Assembly: GCF_000979455.1 (NCBI RefSeq)
Contig: NZ_JJOY01000048.1
Location: 155,937-219,936, forward strand
Direction: 5' to 3'
From: Methanosarcina sp. 2.H.T.1A.6
GTDB lineage: Archaea > Halobacteriota > Methanosarcinia > Methanosarcinales > Methanosarcinaceae
Length of the DNA: 64,000 nucleotides
Shown here: one piece after another, positions 36,558-46,300 of the stretch
How positions within the stretch are numbered: the stretch's first letter is position 1
Layout of the letters: each line of letters starts with the position of its first letter
The notes under the pieces: generated by a model
Seen by the model: only the letters and a program-made list of their open reading frames with translations
What the model was told of the DNA's origin: nothing
Database searches by the model: none
Translations under genes and position numbers: made by a program

Positions 36558-37010
36558 ATGTCTGAAAAATCGAAATGTAAATCTGAAACTGACTCTAAAC
36601 CCGATTCCGAACTCCTGAAAATCAGGGCTCATCACCTCTGTTGTATCCAGGGATTCCAGGGATATGGATACAGCCCGGCTTTTGTTGCCAATATGCGGGC
36701 TGTGATTTCGGATCTTGAGACTCTTCCTTCCAGACTTCTCAAGCTTGTAACTGTGTGTGATGCAATCTGCGTTTCCTGTCCCAGTAAAAGGGAATGCACC
36801 ATTCAGGAATCTGCTCTCTCCCGCGGGATCAGGCAAATGGACCTCGTTGTCCTGGAGAAATTAAGGATAGATGACGGAACTGTTATAAAGGCAGATGAAG
36901 CCTTCAGGCTCATAAATTCAAAACTTAACAAAGCTTCGGATATCGAAGATGTATGTGGGGCCTGCAAATGGAGGCAGAAATGCCTCTGGTATAAGCAGGA
37001 AGAAAGATAA
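36558..37010 (+). CDS. DUF1284 family iron-sulfur-like protein
   Basis: LKIRAHHLCCIQGFQGYGYSPAFVANM is the DUF1284 start, with cysteines in CDAICVSCPSKRECTIQ and a final DVCGACKWRQKCLWY, together enough for one or two metal clusters. A hydrophilic Lys/Ser-rich leader of 25 residues precedes the domain. It follows the DUF1847 gene by 52 bases and probably shares its transcript. Confidence 0.87.
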   Translation: MSEKSKCKSETDSKPDSELLKIRAHHLCCIQGFQGYGYSPAFVANMRAVISDLETLPSRLLKLVTVCDAICVSCPSKRECTIQESALSRGIRQMDLVVLEKLRIDDGTVIKADEAFRLINSKLNKASDIEDVCGACKWRQKCLWYKQEER

Positions 37011-37122
37011 GACGGTCTGGATTCAGTCCTCGAGGGGGGTATCGAGTTCCCGGTTTAAAACACTTTCTTAACCTTTTTTCCTTAAACCTTTTTTTCAAGC
37101 GTTCTGCCTGATTTCCGGTTAT

Positions 37123-38025
37123 TTACCTCAAGCCTGCACTGATTTCATAGATTTTTGCAAGAAATTCAATGTTCTGGACTGCATTTTGTTCTATCCCCAG
37201 CTCGTCCGGAGAAAAGCCGAGAGCAAGGCCAAGGAGCTGGGAGTAATGGAGAACGGGGATAGAGTAGTCAGTTCCGAACTTCTCATTGACTGCAAGCTGC
37301 CCTTTGTCAAACTGAAGGTGGCAGAAGGGGCATGCATTGACAATACAGTCCACTCCTGCATTCCGGATGCAGGCAAGCTTATGTTCAAGCATTTCCAGGG
37401 ATTCGGCAGCGTGCCCTGAACGGACGCCTCCTCCTGCTCCGCAGCACATCATTTTGTCTGTATAATCCACACTTTTTGCACCAGTGGCTTCAACCAGCTC
37501 ATCAAAGAATACCGGAGCTTCCGTTTCTCCAAGGTTTCTGTCCTTTGAGGGCTTGATCAGGTGGCATCCGTAATGAAGGGCTACTTTCAGGTCAAGGGGG
37601 GTTGTGATGCAGCCCTTGAGTTTTTCAGGTCCGAATTCCCTGTACAGAAACTCGATTATGTGCCTTACCTCTGCGGTCCCCTTAAACTCCATGCCTATCT
37701 CTTTGAGGCAGGTGTTTGTGCAGGCTTTCATTTCAGGGTCTTTTTTAAGTTCTATATTCGCATCTGCCAGGGATCCGTAGCAGCCGTTGCAAACTGTCAG
37801 GACATCCCTCTCCATTTTTTCAGAGAGGGCGATGTTTCGGCTGGCAAGGGCAAGCCAGGTTGCTTTATCAAAAGACTTGAACACTCCCGGGGCAGGGCAG
37901 CAGGAGGCTCCTGGCAGGTCGGATGCATCAACTTCAAGTTTCTGCAGGCAGAGTTTTGTTGCTTTCTCAATTCCCGGGTAGCGGTTGGGTACGATACAGC
38001 CAAGAAACAGTGATAGTTTTGCCAT
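37123..38025 (-). CDS. hdrB: CoB-CoM heterodisulfide reductase subunit B (HdrB type)
   Basis: Two CCG domains: the N-terminal CIVPNRYPGIEKATKLCLQKL with GASCCPAPGVFKSF near residue 40, and the C-terminal HYGCHLIKPS with MMCCGAGGGVRSG near 195 and NACPFCHLQFD. HdrB carries the unusual non-cubane 4Fe-4S clusters that split the CoM-S-S-CoB disulfide. It is 14 bases after hdrC. There is no hdrA here, so this is a stand-alone hdrCB pair like the HdrC2B2 type of Methanosarcina that pairs with an HdrA encoded elsewhere. Confidence 0.93.
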   Translation of the reverse strand: MAKLSLFLGCIVPNRYPGIEKATKLCLQKLEVDASDLPGASCCPAPGVFKSFDKATWLALASRNIALSEKMERDVLTVCNGCYGSLADANIELKKDPEMKACTNTCLKEIGMEFKGTAEVRHIIEFLYREFGPEKLKGCITTPLDLKVALHYGCHLIKPSKDRNLGETEAPVFFDELVEATGAKSVDYTDKMMCCGAGGGVRSGHAAESLEMLEHKLACIRNAGVDCIVNACPFCHLQFDKGQLAVNEKFGTDYSIPVLHYSQLLGLALGFSPDELGIEQNAVQNIEFLAKIYEISAGLR

Positions 38026-38039
38026 ATTTTTCTGCCTCC

Positions 38040-38525
38040 TTATTTTTCAGCCACAAGCTCGTCGAATTTGCAGGTTTTGAGAAGGATTTTCAGCCCTTCA
38101 AGAGCTTCCTGATATTTCTGGACGGTTTCCGGTATTGGGTCCAGCCCGAGTTCTTCCCTTTTTTTCTTTGTTTCCTCATCGAGGGGGACTGCATGTCCGC
38201 ACTCAAGCACCATTTCCGAAACACGGCGGTGTTCGGGAAGCATGAACCCTTTTCGGACTGCAAGCCTCCTGAGTTCAAGAAGAGCATCTGTAATTGGTAT
38301 TCCACGTGGGCAGCGCTCCTGGCATGTGTAGCAGGTTGTACAGAGCCACAGGGCGTCATCTGAGAGAACAGTAGCTCTGTTCTTGCGTGCATCTCGAATT
38401 ATTCTTCGGGTATTGAGCCCGGTATGCCGTCCCGAAGGACAGCTTCCTGTGCATGTGCCGCAGTGCATGCAGGAAAGTACGTCAAGTCCTGCCGCCTTTA
38501 ACACTTTTAGCAATTCTTCACTCAT
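38040..38525 (-). CDS. hdrC: CoB-CoM heterodisulfide reductase subunit C (HdrC type)
   Basis: Two 4Fe-4S motifs, CMHCGTCTGSCP near residue 20 and CTTCYTCQERCPRGIPITDALLELRRLA near 62. HdrC relays electrons to HdrB in the soluble complex. The first gene of the hdrCB pair, with an array of four 19-base repeats 82 to 157 bases before its start. Confidence 0.93.
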   Translation of the reverse strand: MSEELLKVLKAAGLDVLSCMHCGTCTGSCPSGRHTGLNTRRIIRDARKNRATVLSDDALWLCTTCYTCQERCPRGIPITDALLELRRLAVRKGFMLPEHRRVSEMVLECGHAVPLDEETKKKREELGLDPIPETVQKYQEALEGLKILLKTCKFDELVAEK

Positions 38526-39226
38526 ACAGGTTCACTGTCTGGTTTTGAGTCTGGTTTTTATATTGATTCTTCCGTTTTAAAAAAGCAAATATGATCGAAA
38601 GAAACAGATCGGAGTAATACACTGAAATCAGAGTAAGACATTGGGATCAGAGTAAGACACTGAGATCAGAGTAAAACACTGCACTCAGGGCAGAATTTCT
38701 TACTTTCCGGATGAATAAACTTATCCACTGGATTATTTCAGGGGATTTCTAGCAAATTATTCCTTTCCAGTTTATTTTTTAGCAGTTTATTTTTCAGCAG
38801 ATTTTCCCCGCAGGTTCCTCTTTCGCTGAATCCCTTAATATAAATTCTCTACTATATGTTCGTATTACTCTCATAATATTTAACCTAAACTAAATCTATT
38901 CAGGGTTAAAATCCGAGATTGAGAGATGAAACACAGTTCCTGAATACTTATTGGAGACTTTATTGAAAACAAAAATAGCGTATATCTTTTCAGGAGTGGG
39001 TGTAACTTTATTTTTAAATATCATTTTTCAGGTCCGGTTTAACGTCCATGGGCAAAGGTTATATTTTTCTATGCCCCGTAAAATCTTTGATGGTTTCTAA
39101 TATGTCTCTTCTTATATAAAAATCAAGTTGCCTGCCGTAAAATCCCACATCCCCATATAGGTTTCTATTCTTTCCGTGCAGCTTTTGCCCTGATATGTTC
39201 TTCCGGTTTTTTTTCGATTTTATTTC
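38526..39226. other. Spacer upstream of hdrC and downstream of the F420 reductase
   Basis: No gene seen in 0.7 kb. It contains the 19-base repeat array (38607-38682), AT-rich TATA candidates around 38840-38890 and duplicated AGCAGTTTATTTTT near 38770-38800. The minus-strand hdrC promoter is expected on the side of 38526-38610. Confidence 0.5.
38607..38682. repeat. Four 19-bp tandem repeats upstream of hdrC
   Basis: GATCGGAGTAATACACTGA and three near copies (GATCAGAGTAAGACACTGA type) start at 38607, 38626, 38645 and 38664, exactly 19 bases apart. A spacing close to two turns of DNA would place repeats on the same face, as for arrayed binding sites for a regulator. Confidence 0.85.
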
Positions 39227-39934
39227 TCAAGAGAAGTTTATCCCAAGGTCTTTAAGCCCATTCAGTTTTGCAAGATTGATCAGTAAAGGTGTCAGAGATT
39301 CCATGGTGTTTGCCTGTTTAAGAGGGCCGCCGTCCAGGGGTTTGAGGCAACCCATATGCCGTGTAAGCTCCATAACAAGTTTCTTTGCGTCGGCATCGTC
39401 GCTGCATACAAGCGCATCGTGTACGGCTGTGCATTTAACAACATCTTTGAGCTTTCCTGCAGGGATGTTGTGGAAAGCTGCAACAACTCTGGCAGATTCC
39501 GGGGCATTTTTCTTAATTGCAAGGGCTGCTGAGCCTTCTTCCGGAGGTTTGTATGCCATAAGGCCCCCTTCTTTTACCATTGGAACCACAGGTGAAATAA
39601 GAATCTTATTTTCAATGGCCTCTTTTATCTCTTCCAGCAAAGGCAAAACGTGGTCAAAACGGATCGTAAGTATTATTACTTCGGCTGCCTGCGCGGCATC
39701 AAGGTTGCTCATACCGGTAATTGTTGTCCTTGATGTATCAAACCCGCAATTTTCAAGCTCTGATAAAGCTTTTTTTGCAGCTTCATCTGCAGTTTCCAGA
39801 GACCTGGACCCGATAATTATCTCATTCTTCACACCATCAGGCATAAGGTTTTGAAGGGCAAGCCTTAGCACCATTCCTTCTCCGATGTTGCCGGTTCCTC
39901 CAAGAACAGCTATTTTAAGCTTTTCAGAATTCAA
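39227..39934 (-). CDS. npdG: F420-dependent NADP reductase (Fno/NpdG)
   Basis: Transfers hydride between F420H2 and NADP+. KIAVLGGTGNIGEGMVLRLALQNL gives the nucleotide fold, IIIGSRSLETADEAA near residue 50 the NADP site, then AAEVIILTIRFDHVLPLLEEIKE, SPVVPMVKEGGLM and MGCLKPLDGGPLKQANTMESLTPLLINLAKLNG, the normal C-terminus. The open frame extends 26 codons up to an ATG at 40012. I favour TTG at 39934, ten bases after GGAGG (39946-39950), because family members begin close to the KIAVLGGTG strand. The start is uncertain. Confidence 0.92.
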   Translation of the reverse strand: MNSEKLKIAVLGGTGNIGEGMVLRLALQNLMPDGVKNEIIIGSRSLETADEAAKKALSELENCGFDTSRTTITGMSNLDAAQAAEVIILTIRFDHVLPLLEEIKEAIENKILISPVVPMVKEGGLMAYKPPEEGSAALAIKKNAPESARVVAAFHNIPAGKLKDVVKCTAVHDALVCSDDADAKKLVMELTRHMGCLKPLDGGPLKQANTMESLTPLLINLAKLNGLKDLGINFS

Positions 39935-40206
39935 TTTGAACAAGACCTCCAGTTTGCTATGTCTTCCCATAACATATGTCCGGAAGTTAATATATCTTCT
40001 GTCTTCACTCATTTAATTATAATACGTAATGTTATGGTTAAATTATTTTATCAAGTAATTCCTGTTTTTGTAAAGCACTTAATAATTTAGTTTCTCATTA
40101 GATATCGTTTATTTTTAATTCTTGTTCTAAATTCATATTAATTATTAGTGGAAATATTTATAATGTATATCGATATATGTTAAAATAAGTTGATTCTGTT
40201 TAGTTC

Positions 40207-42126
40207 TTGCTGCAGGAATTACTTCGCATATACCTGTATCCTGTTTGCATCCTTAACTTACCATATAAGCAACATCGGGGGGTAGTGTATCTGGGGAGTT
40301 ACACCAGGAGAGTATTGTACCTGTCAATATTAGTCATAGTCTTTACAGGCATATTTTCTCATTTCAATTTTATAGTACGTGAAGGAGTCGGATCTATCGA
40401 ATCTGAACCGGAAACTTCTGGTCTAACTTCTGGTTTATTATCTTCCGGACTGGTTTCATCAGATTCAGGAGTATTGCACCCGCTCTCATCTCTTTCGGAA
40501 CCGCCGAAAGGAGATTCAGGCAGAATCTACAACGAAGAAGTCGAAGAGAATCTTACTGCATATGTCCGGCTTTTTCCCGGTACGGATGCAGGGGTGCTGG
40601 ATTCCTGTTCCAGGGTTAAAGAATGGGATGAAGAATCCGGTATTGCTGCAGTCTGTGTTAAACCGGAATCATTTGAAGAACTATCTTCTCTTAAAGGAGT
40701 ACATTCAGTCCAGTCTGCTATTTCTCCTGTTATAAGAAAGGTGGACCGGGAAGAAAAAGTAACTTTTTCCTCTTCTTCTGAAGAGTTCTGGAAACCGGAC
40801 GGTGCAACAGGAGCCGGAATTAAAATCGGGATAATTTCCGATGGAGTAGAAGACATATCTGAAGCCATGGCATCGGGAGTTCTGCCTGAGGATGTACGTG
40901 TCCTTTCTCCAGGAATAGGAAAAGAGGGTACAGTAATGCTCGAAATAGTCCACGAGACATCTCCTGGCGCAGAACTTTACTTCCATAGTGCAGGTCGCAA
41001 CAAGCTTGAATTTAACAGAGCTGTTGATGCCCTCCTTGCCGAAGGTTGCCAGATTATATGCGATGATGTGGGTTGGCCTGATGAACCTTTCTTCGAAGAT
41101 GGAATTGTAGCTTCCCATATCAAAGAAATAATAGAAAGTCAGGATATTCTCTATGTGAGCGCAGCAGGTAATGACGCAGGCCGCCATTATCAGGGTATGT
41201 TTTTTGACAACGGATCAGGCTGGCATGATTTCAGTTCCGGGGCCAGCACTTCCACAAATCTTTACATGGATGTCCCTCCCGGCGAGAAAGTGACTGTGGT
41301 CTTCCAGTGGAATGACCCCTGGAACTGTTCTGAAAACGACTACGACCTTTACCTCTATGACTGCTGCAGCGGAAAAGAAATTGCTGCAAGTGAAAAGGCT
41401 CAGAGTGGCACAGACACCCCTCTTGAATATATCAAATACGTCAACGGGGAAGAAGCTGTAAAAACACTGGGTATTTCTGTAAAAAAACATTCCGGAGAAG
41501 ATAGGGTACTGGAAGTTTTTATTTACCCAAACTCCTCCGTAAAGGTTCATCCTGACAATCTGGTTGAGGAGGACTCGGTCTTCGGGCATCCCGCTGTTCC
41601 GGGCGTTGTCTGCGTTGGAGCTGTTAATTCCGGAACTCCGGAAAACAGAGATATCGCGGCCTACTCTTCTCGCGGGCCTGTAAGCATTTACTATCCGGAA
41701 CCAGAACTCCGGAACAAGACCGACCTCAGTGGGCCCGGCAGTGTGAGAGTTTCAAGCATAAACGGAAAGGGCAGTTTCTTTATGGGTACAAGTGCTTCCG
41801 CCCCCTCTGTTGCAGGAGTCGGAGCTCTTATCTGGAACATGTACCCCGAAAAGACCGGCAGTGAAATTCGCGAGATCCTGTGTTCCTCAGCCGAAGATCT
41901 CGGAGAACCGGGGTACGACACTATTTTCGGGTACGGTTCAGTTAACGACCGCACAGTCCATCTTCTTGAAAACCTCTCTCCCGGCGGTCGTTTGTTATTG
42001 GAAAAATCCGAAACTTCGCCTGTGGAAACAAAAGGAATCTTTATACTGAAACTTTCCATGCCCCTTGAACGGATCTACTCTCTGGCAAATTTACCTGCCA
42101 GAGCAGCAATAAAGGGATCTCGTTGA
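40207..42126 (+). CDS. Membrane-anchored S8 (subtilisin-like) serine peptidase, atypical active site
   Basis: After a signal-anchor helix (LYLSILVIVFTGIFSHF near residues 37-53) comes a Ser-rich linker, a propeptide-like region and the subtilase domain. The Asp box is IISDGVED (Asp212), the oxyanion Asn is SAAGNDAG (Asn322) and the nucleophile box GTSASAPSVAGVGAL (Ser529). Where the HGT histidine is expected the sequence reads GKEGTVMLEIVHE, with Glu240 in the His place. A jelly-roll-like insert (DFSSGASTST to IYPNSSVKVHPDN) separates the boxes. The frame opens at TTG 40207; the GTG at 40285 or the TTG at 40315 with GGAG upstream are likelier starts. Extracellular function is expected; substrate unknown. 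Confidence 0.85.
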   Translation: MLQELLRIYLYPVCILNLPYKQHRGVVYLGSYTRRVLYLSILVIVFTGIFSHFNFIVREGVGSIESEPETSGLTSGLLSSGLVSSDSGVLHPLSSLSEPPKGDSGRIYNEEVEENLTAYVRLFPGTDAGVLDSCSRVKEWDEESGIAAVCVKPESFEELSSLKGVHSVQSAISPVIRKVDREEKVTFSSSSEEFWKPDGATGAGIKIGIISDGVEDISEAMASGVLPEDVRVLSPGIGKEGTVMLEIVHETSPGAELYFHSAGRNKLEFNRAVDALLAEGCQIICDDVGWPDEPFFEDGIVASHIKEIIESQDILYVSAAGNDAGRHYQGMFFDNGSGWHDFSSGASTSTNLYMDVPPGEKVTVVFQWNDPWNCSENDYDLYLYDCCSGKEIAASEKAQSGTDTPLEYIKYVNGEEAVKTLGISVKKHSGEDRVLEVFIYPNSSVKVHPDNLVEEDSVFGHPAVPGVVCVGAVNSGTPENRDIAAYSSRGPVSIYYPEPELRNKTDLSGPGSVRVSSINGKGSFFMGTSASAPSVAGVGALIWNMYPEKTGSEIREILCSSAEDLGEPGYDTIFGYGSVNDRTVHLLENLSPGGRLLLEKSETSPVETKGIFILKLSMPLERIYSLANLPARAAIKGSR

Positions 42127-42240
42127 TGGGGAACAGGCTGAAAAAGGACGGCAGGATACTATTCAAAGGCTGTGAGTTTTTAATTAGGGGCTATAACCTG
42201 AACTCCATTAACTTAAACCCGCTCGGACTCACCCTAATTT

Positions 42241-42783
42241 TCACTCCAGCAGTAAAATCCCAACACATGCAGTTTTTTCAGGCTTGCAGAACTCAAGTAC
42301 AAGCCCTGCCCCTTCCATTGCCTTCTGGACATTTATTCCGACAGCCTCAGGTGCAAAGCGCCTCATTTCCGGCTTTACGCATTTTTCAAGGTTGCAGACC
42401 TCACATTCGTTGCAGGAGCCGGGCCTTAAGAGCTGGGCGAAGATGAAGCCGTTCCTGAAAGCCTCCTGTTCGAGCTCGTACATTTTCCTGAAAGAGGCTT
42501 TCCGGAGTTCTCCCCAGGCTTTGAGGGCGTCCTCCCCGGAGGCTTCGTGCTCTTCCATAAGAAGAAGTGCATTTTTGTATTCCTGCAGGACTTTTCTGAA
42601 ATCCTCAATAGAAAGGATGTGGGGGGGGCAGCTCAACCGTTTCCCGTAGCTCCGGCAGCCATAGGCGCATTTCAGGGCTATCCGGTTTTCCACCGGGATG
42701 TCCGCGGTATCCAGTAGATAGGCTTTAAGTCCCAGGTTTGAGGCTTTTTCAATCAGGCTGTTGAAATTTTCTGACAAATCCAA
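42241..42783 (-). CDS. DUF2284 family metal-binding protein
   Basis: CAYGCRSYGKRLSCPPHILSIEDFRKVLQEY near residue 40 and the later NECEVCNLEKCVKPEMRRFAPEAVGINVQKAMEGAGL are the DUF2284 cysteine blocks. These proteins occur in anaerobes and probably hold an iron-sulfur cluster; the function is unknown. It converges on the subtilase gene. Confidence 0.87.
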   Translation of the reverse strand: MDLSENFNSLIEKASNLGLKAYLLDTADIPVENRIALKCAYGCRSYGKRLSCPPHILSIEDFRKVLQEYKNALLLMEEHEASGEDALKAWGELRKASFRKMYELEQEAFRNGFIFAQLLRPGSCNECEVCNLEKCVKPEMRRFAPEAVGINVQKAMEGAGLVLEFCKPEKTACVGILLLE

Positions 42784-42933
42784 TCCCCCTAACTTCTAAT
42801 TTTTGAATTCGTGCTTGATATAATTTAGTAACTACGCCCTGATAACTGTACCCTGAAAAGTTATGGGAACATTTTTCACTACCCAGGTTACACTTCTATA
42901 ATTGGTAGCAGATAACTTAGTAAAGGGGTCCCC

Positions 42934-44154
42934 ATGACGAAGAAAGTATCTTTAACTGAACTGAAATGCCGTATGACCCGCTTCAGAACGCGGATGGACG
43001 CATCAAATCCCGACTGGGAAATCGCTGTTATCTTCAGCAAAATTAACCTTTACTATTTTACCGGCACGATGCAGGACGGGATGTTAATTGTCCCGAGGGA
43101 CGAAGAGGCAACATTCTGGGTCCGGCGCAGTTATGAAAGGGCTCTCGATGAATCGTTATTCTCCAATATAGAACCCATGAATAGTTTCCGGGACGCTGCA
43201 GGGAGCATGGGCAAGCCAGATAAAGCAGGTAATGAAAGCAAGTTTTCGGATGCGGTATATCTGGAAACTGAAGTTGTCCCTCTGGCTTTATATCAGCGGT
43301 TTCAAAAATACTTCCCCTTTAAGAATGTTAAATCCGTTGATACCCAGATTGCCTCTGTGAGATCTGTAAAAAGCGAATACGAACTGTCCCTTACAAAAGA
43401 ATCTGGCAGGATTCATCAGCATGTGCTCGAAGACCTTGTGCCTGAGATGCTGAGGGAAGGGATGAGTGAAGCGGACCTCGCAACCGAATTGTTCTCAGTT
43501 CTGATAAAAGAAGGGCACCATGGAGTATCCCGCTTTGGCATGTTTGATACGGAGATGATTCTGGGAAATGTCTGTTTTGGGGAAAGCTCCATTTATCCGA
43601 CCTATTTTAACGGGCCCGGGGGAAAGCTCGGATTGTGCCCTGCAGTTCCCCTGCTCGGGAGTCGGGACCGGAAATTAAGGAAAGGCGACCTGGTCTTTGT
43701 TGATGTCGGGTGCGGGGTTGAAGGTTACCATACGGATAAAACCACGACATACATGTTCGGCTCTTCCCTTCCGCAGTATGCCATAGATATCCACAATAAA
43801 TGCGTGACTATCCAGAACGAAGCTGCAGCAATGTTAAAACCCGGGGCTATCCCCTCGGAAATCTACAGTACCATAATGAGCGGGCTTGATGAGGAATTCC
43901 TGGAAAATTTCATGGGTTTCGGGGACCGTAAGGTAAAGTTCCTGGGGCACGGGGTCGGCTTGCTAATCGATGAAATCCCCGTAATTGCCGGAGGGTTTGA
44001 CGAACCTCTTCAGGAAGGAATGGTATTTGCCCTGGAACCCAAAAGGGGAATTGAAAATATCGGTATGGTCGGAATTGAAAATACCTTTATAGTAACTGCT
44101 GATGGCGGAGAGTGCATTACAGGGAACAATCCGGGCTTGATTCCTGTATATTGA
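42934..44154 (+). CDS. M24 family metallopeptidase (Xaa-Pro aminopeptidase/dipeptidase-like)
   Basis: An N-terminal creatinase-type domain (residues 1-150, with [18 protein letters not shown]) is followed by the pita-bread catalytic domain: [18 protein letters not shown] (two metal Asp, near residue 270), GHGVGL near 345 and ALEPKRG and IENTFIVT for the metal Glu residues. The His of [13 protein letters not shown] and Glu of LEPK complete the site. 406 residues is usual. It is cytoplasmic because there is no signal peptide. It probably acts in late steps of peptide breakdown. Confidence 0.9.
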   Translation: MTKKVSLTELKCRMTRFRTRMDASNPDWEIAVIFSKINLYYFTGTMQDGMLIVPRDEEATFWVRRSYERALDESLFSNIEPMNSFRDAAGSMGKPDKAGNESKFSDAVYLETEVVPLALYQRFQKYFPFKNVKSVDTQIASVRSVKSEYELSLTKESGRIHQHVLEDLVPEMLREGMSEADLATELFSVLIKEGHHGVSRFGMFDTEMILGNVCFGESSIYPTYFNGPGGKLGLCPAVPLLGSRDRKLRKGDLVFVDVGCGVEGYHTDKTTTYMFGSSLPQYAIDIHNKCVTIQNEAAAMLKPGAIPSEIYSTIMSGLDEEFLENFMGFGDRKVKFLGHGVGLLIDEIPVIAGGFDEPLQEGMVFALEPKRGIENIGMVGIENTFIVTADGGECITGNNPGLIPVY

Positions 44155-44181
44155 TATTAATATTCTGGGCAAAAGCCACGA

Positions 44182-45939
44182 TTACTCCTTTTCTTCTTTA
44201 GAACCCTTTTTGTCCTGATACTTCTTTTTTATTCGTTTCCCACAAAGCGCAATAACAGCCAAACTTATAAATACGCCTGATACGAGGACAAGCGGATTTC
44301 TACGGTCCGCAATCGGGTTATTTATCCAAACCTTTTCCATGGAATATTTGGTAAAGTCAGATGTTTTATTTTCCATGAAGAGGGTTCCATTTTCGTTTTC
44401 ATACCCTATTTTCAGGTTATGACTGCCCGGTGCAAGAATCAAAAAGTTCCCTGGGTCCAGAGGTCCAAAATCATCTAGATAAAAATAAAGAGTCCTGTTT
44501 GAGTTTATGGAGTGTTCTGGATAATACCCGATTATATTACTTCCAGTTATATACTCTCCGGTGAATATATATTCTTCGTATTTCTCTTCCCCAGTATACC
44601 CTATTTCCTGCTGAGGAGGCTCTATATTTTTGTTTTGCTTTTCCTCATTTACAAAAGTTATGCTGTCAGTACCTCTGTTCCCATAACGGTCAGTTGCCAG
44701 AACTCTGATAGCATGTTCTCCTTCTAAAAGCGAAAAATCCCTTCCTGACTTTATATTTCCCAGGCTCTGATTGTCAAAAAAGACTTCTACAATACTTTCG
44801 GATTCAGAAACATTATATCTGAGCTCAAATGAGCCTCCTGAAACCTTTGAGCTGGAAATGTTAACAAATGGAGGCTGTCTCTCAGCGGGATTTGCCAGAT
44901 AAATAACACTCCTAACTATCAGAATACTTGCGTTCCTGACTACTGAAAAATCGATATTATCAATAGTATCACTTAATTTGTGGGCATTTCTGTCATTGTG
45001 ATGGCAGATTACCACTGCAGGGATGTTGTTTTCCCAGAATATTTCATGATCTCCTCCTGTTAAAGGATGGATAAAGTTAGAATAATCCGGAATTTCATGT
45101 TGAATTTCGATTCCTAAGTCTTTTGCTTCTTTTTCAAAAATATCTTTAAGCCAGGCATTCTGGGGAAGATAGTTTATGTAGAAAGGTTCGTTTCCCACAC
45201 AGTCTACATTTATAACTGCAACAATATTGTCTTTCAATTCTGGATTGGCTTTAACCCATGCCTGGCTTCCAAGAAGATTGTATTCTTCCCCTGTAAAAGC
45301 AATGAAATATATTGTTCTGTCAAATGACTCATTTTGCAAGACTCTTGCAATTTCCAGCATGCAGGCAACCCCTCCTGCATTGTCATCCGCTCCGGTTCCG
45401 TTGGCTGATTCGCAAACATAAGTATCGGACCATACTGGCCAGAGATATGGCTTTCTGATATTTGAATCAAAAAAATCCCGTATCCCGGACTCTGGACGTA
45501 CAATTATCCTTGAATCATAATGTGCGGTTACGAGAATTATCTCATCTTTAAGGTCATTCCCTTCTTTAACCCCCACTACGTTTTTGCAGCTCACATTCCA
45601 GTAATTGAAGTCACGTGTACGTACCCTTGCGGAAAAATTGTCCATATAAACCTGCAGGCCTGCTTTTTCCATCTCCTCTTTTATATATAGAGAAGCTTCG
45701 GCAGCGTTCTGACTTCCTATTTTTCTTTCTCCAAAGGAAGATATTGTTCGGGTTGAGTTTTCAAGCCCTGTCTCTGAAACATCAAGTGTAACTGACGTGT
45801 TATTATAATGAATGTTGAAATCGGAAGATATGTTATTAGAGGGTGCAATAGCTGTTGAAGAAGACACTAATGATATTAAAAAAATTATAGGATATGTATG
45901 TGAAAATATGTAATGTGTAATATTTTTAATATCAATCAT
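44182..45939 (-). CDS. Exported M28 family metallopeptidase with C-terminal membrane anchor
   Basis: An N-terminal signal sequence is followed by an M28 aminopeptidase domain: VTAHYDSR, GADDNAGGVACMLEIARVL, FTGEEYNLLGSQAW, AVINVDCVG and NAHKLSDTIDNID supply the two-zinc ligands. Bacterial-Ig-like beta domains (residues about 360-530) come next, and a final helix NPLVLVSGVFISLAVIALCG with a Lys-rich cytoplasmic tail. Many N-glycosylation sequons (NNT, NST, NES, NKT) fit a surface protein. It converges on the M24 gene; codon use is more AT-rich than in neighbours to its left. Confidence 0.88.
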   Translation of the reverse strand: MIDIKNITHYIFSHTYPIIFLISLVSSSTAIAPSNNISSDFNIHYNNTSVTLDVSETGLENSTRTISSFGERKIGSQNAAEASLYIKEEMEKAGLQVYMDNFSARVRTRDFNYWNVSCKNVVGVKEGNDLKDEIILVTAHYDSRIIVRPESGIRDFFDSNIRKPYLWPVWSDTYVCESANGTGADDNAGGVACMLEIARVLQNESFDRTIYFIAFTGEEYNLLGSQAWVKANPELKDNIVAVINVDCVGNEPFYINYLPQNAWLKDIFEKEAKDLGIEIQHEIPDYSNFIHPLTGGDHEIFWENNIPAVVICHHNDRNAHKLSDTIDNIDFSVVRNASILIVRSVIYLANPAERQPPFVNISSSKVSGGSFELRYNVSESESIVEVFFDNQSLGNIKSGRDFSLLEGEHAIRVLATDRYGNRGTDSITFVNEEKQNKNIEPPQQEIGYTGEEKYEEYIFTGEYITGSNIIGYYPEHSINSNRTLYFYLDDFGPLDPGNFLILAPGSHNLKIGYENENGTLFMENKTSDFTKYSMEKVWINNPIADRRNPLVLVSGVFISLAVIALCGKRIKKKYQDKKGSKEEKE

Positions 45940-46300
45940 GTATCTCCAAATTCCTCTTCATTAATCCTTCCAAATCAACAAATAATCAGTAATCAACGTT
46001 ATGTTACATCCACCAGACAGGCTGAGATTTGAATATGGAATGAGTCCCTATGGTGCTATTTTTTATGTCTACTTATAATTTCTCTCCAGAGTATCAAACA
46101 ATAAGTCACATAATGTAATAATACCTGAAAAAATTGTCATATTTTAAATGTATATCTTGATTGTTTGAGGATCTGGCCATAAAACTTATATACAGTTCGT
46201 CAAAAGTAGTTTGTGAGGTTCAAATGGACTTCCGCTAATCGGATATATGTAATATAAAACATGTGAGGAGCTAAACTCCTCTTTTTTTAGTTTTGGTGAT
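45940..46300. promoter_or_regulatory. Divergent spacer: M28 peptidase and UPF0228 promoters, attenuator-like hairpin
   Basis: The plus-strand TATA box is probably AACTTATATACAG (46185-46197). A GAGGAG-CTAAA-CTCCTC hairpin followed by seven T residues (46265-46288) lies in the resulting leader, directly before the GGTGAT ribosome-binding site of the UPF0228 gene. It has the form of an intrinsic terminator, which is unusual in a leader. The part around 46182-46232 resembles the upstream region of the gene at 50509. Confidence 0.6.

Noticed and set aside
42123..42446. 107-residue plus-strand frame after the S8 peptidase gene
   Set aside because: Most of it lies opposite the DUF2284 gene and its sequence is the complement of that coding region, so only a short non-conserved head remains.
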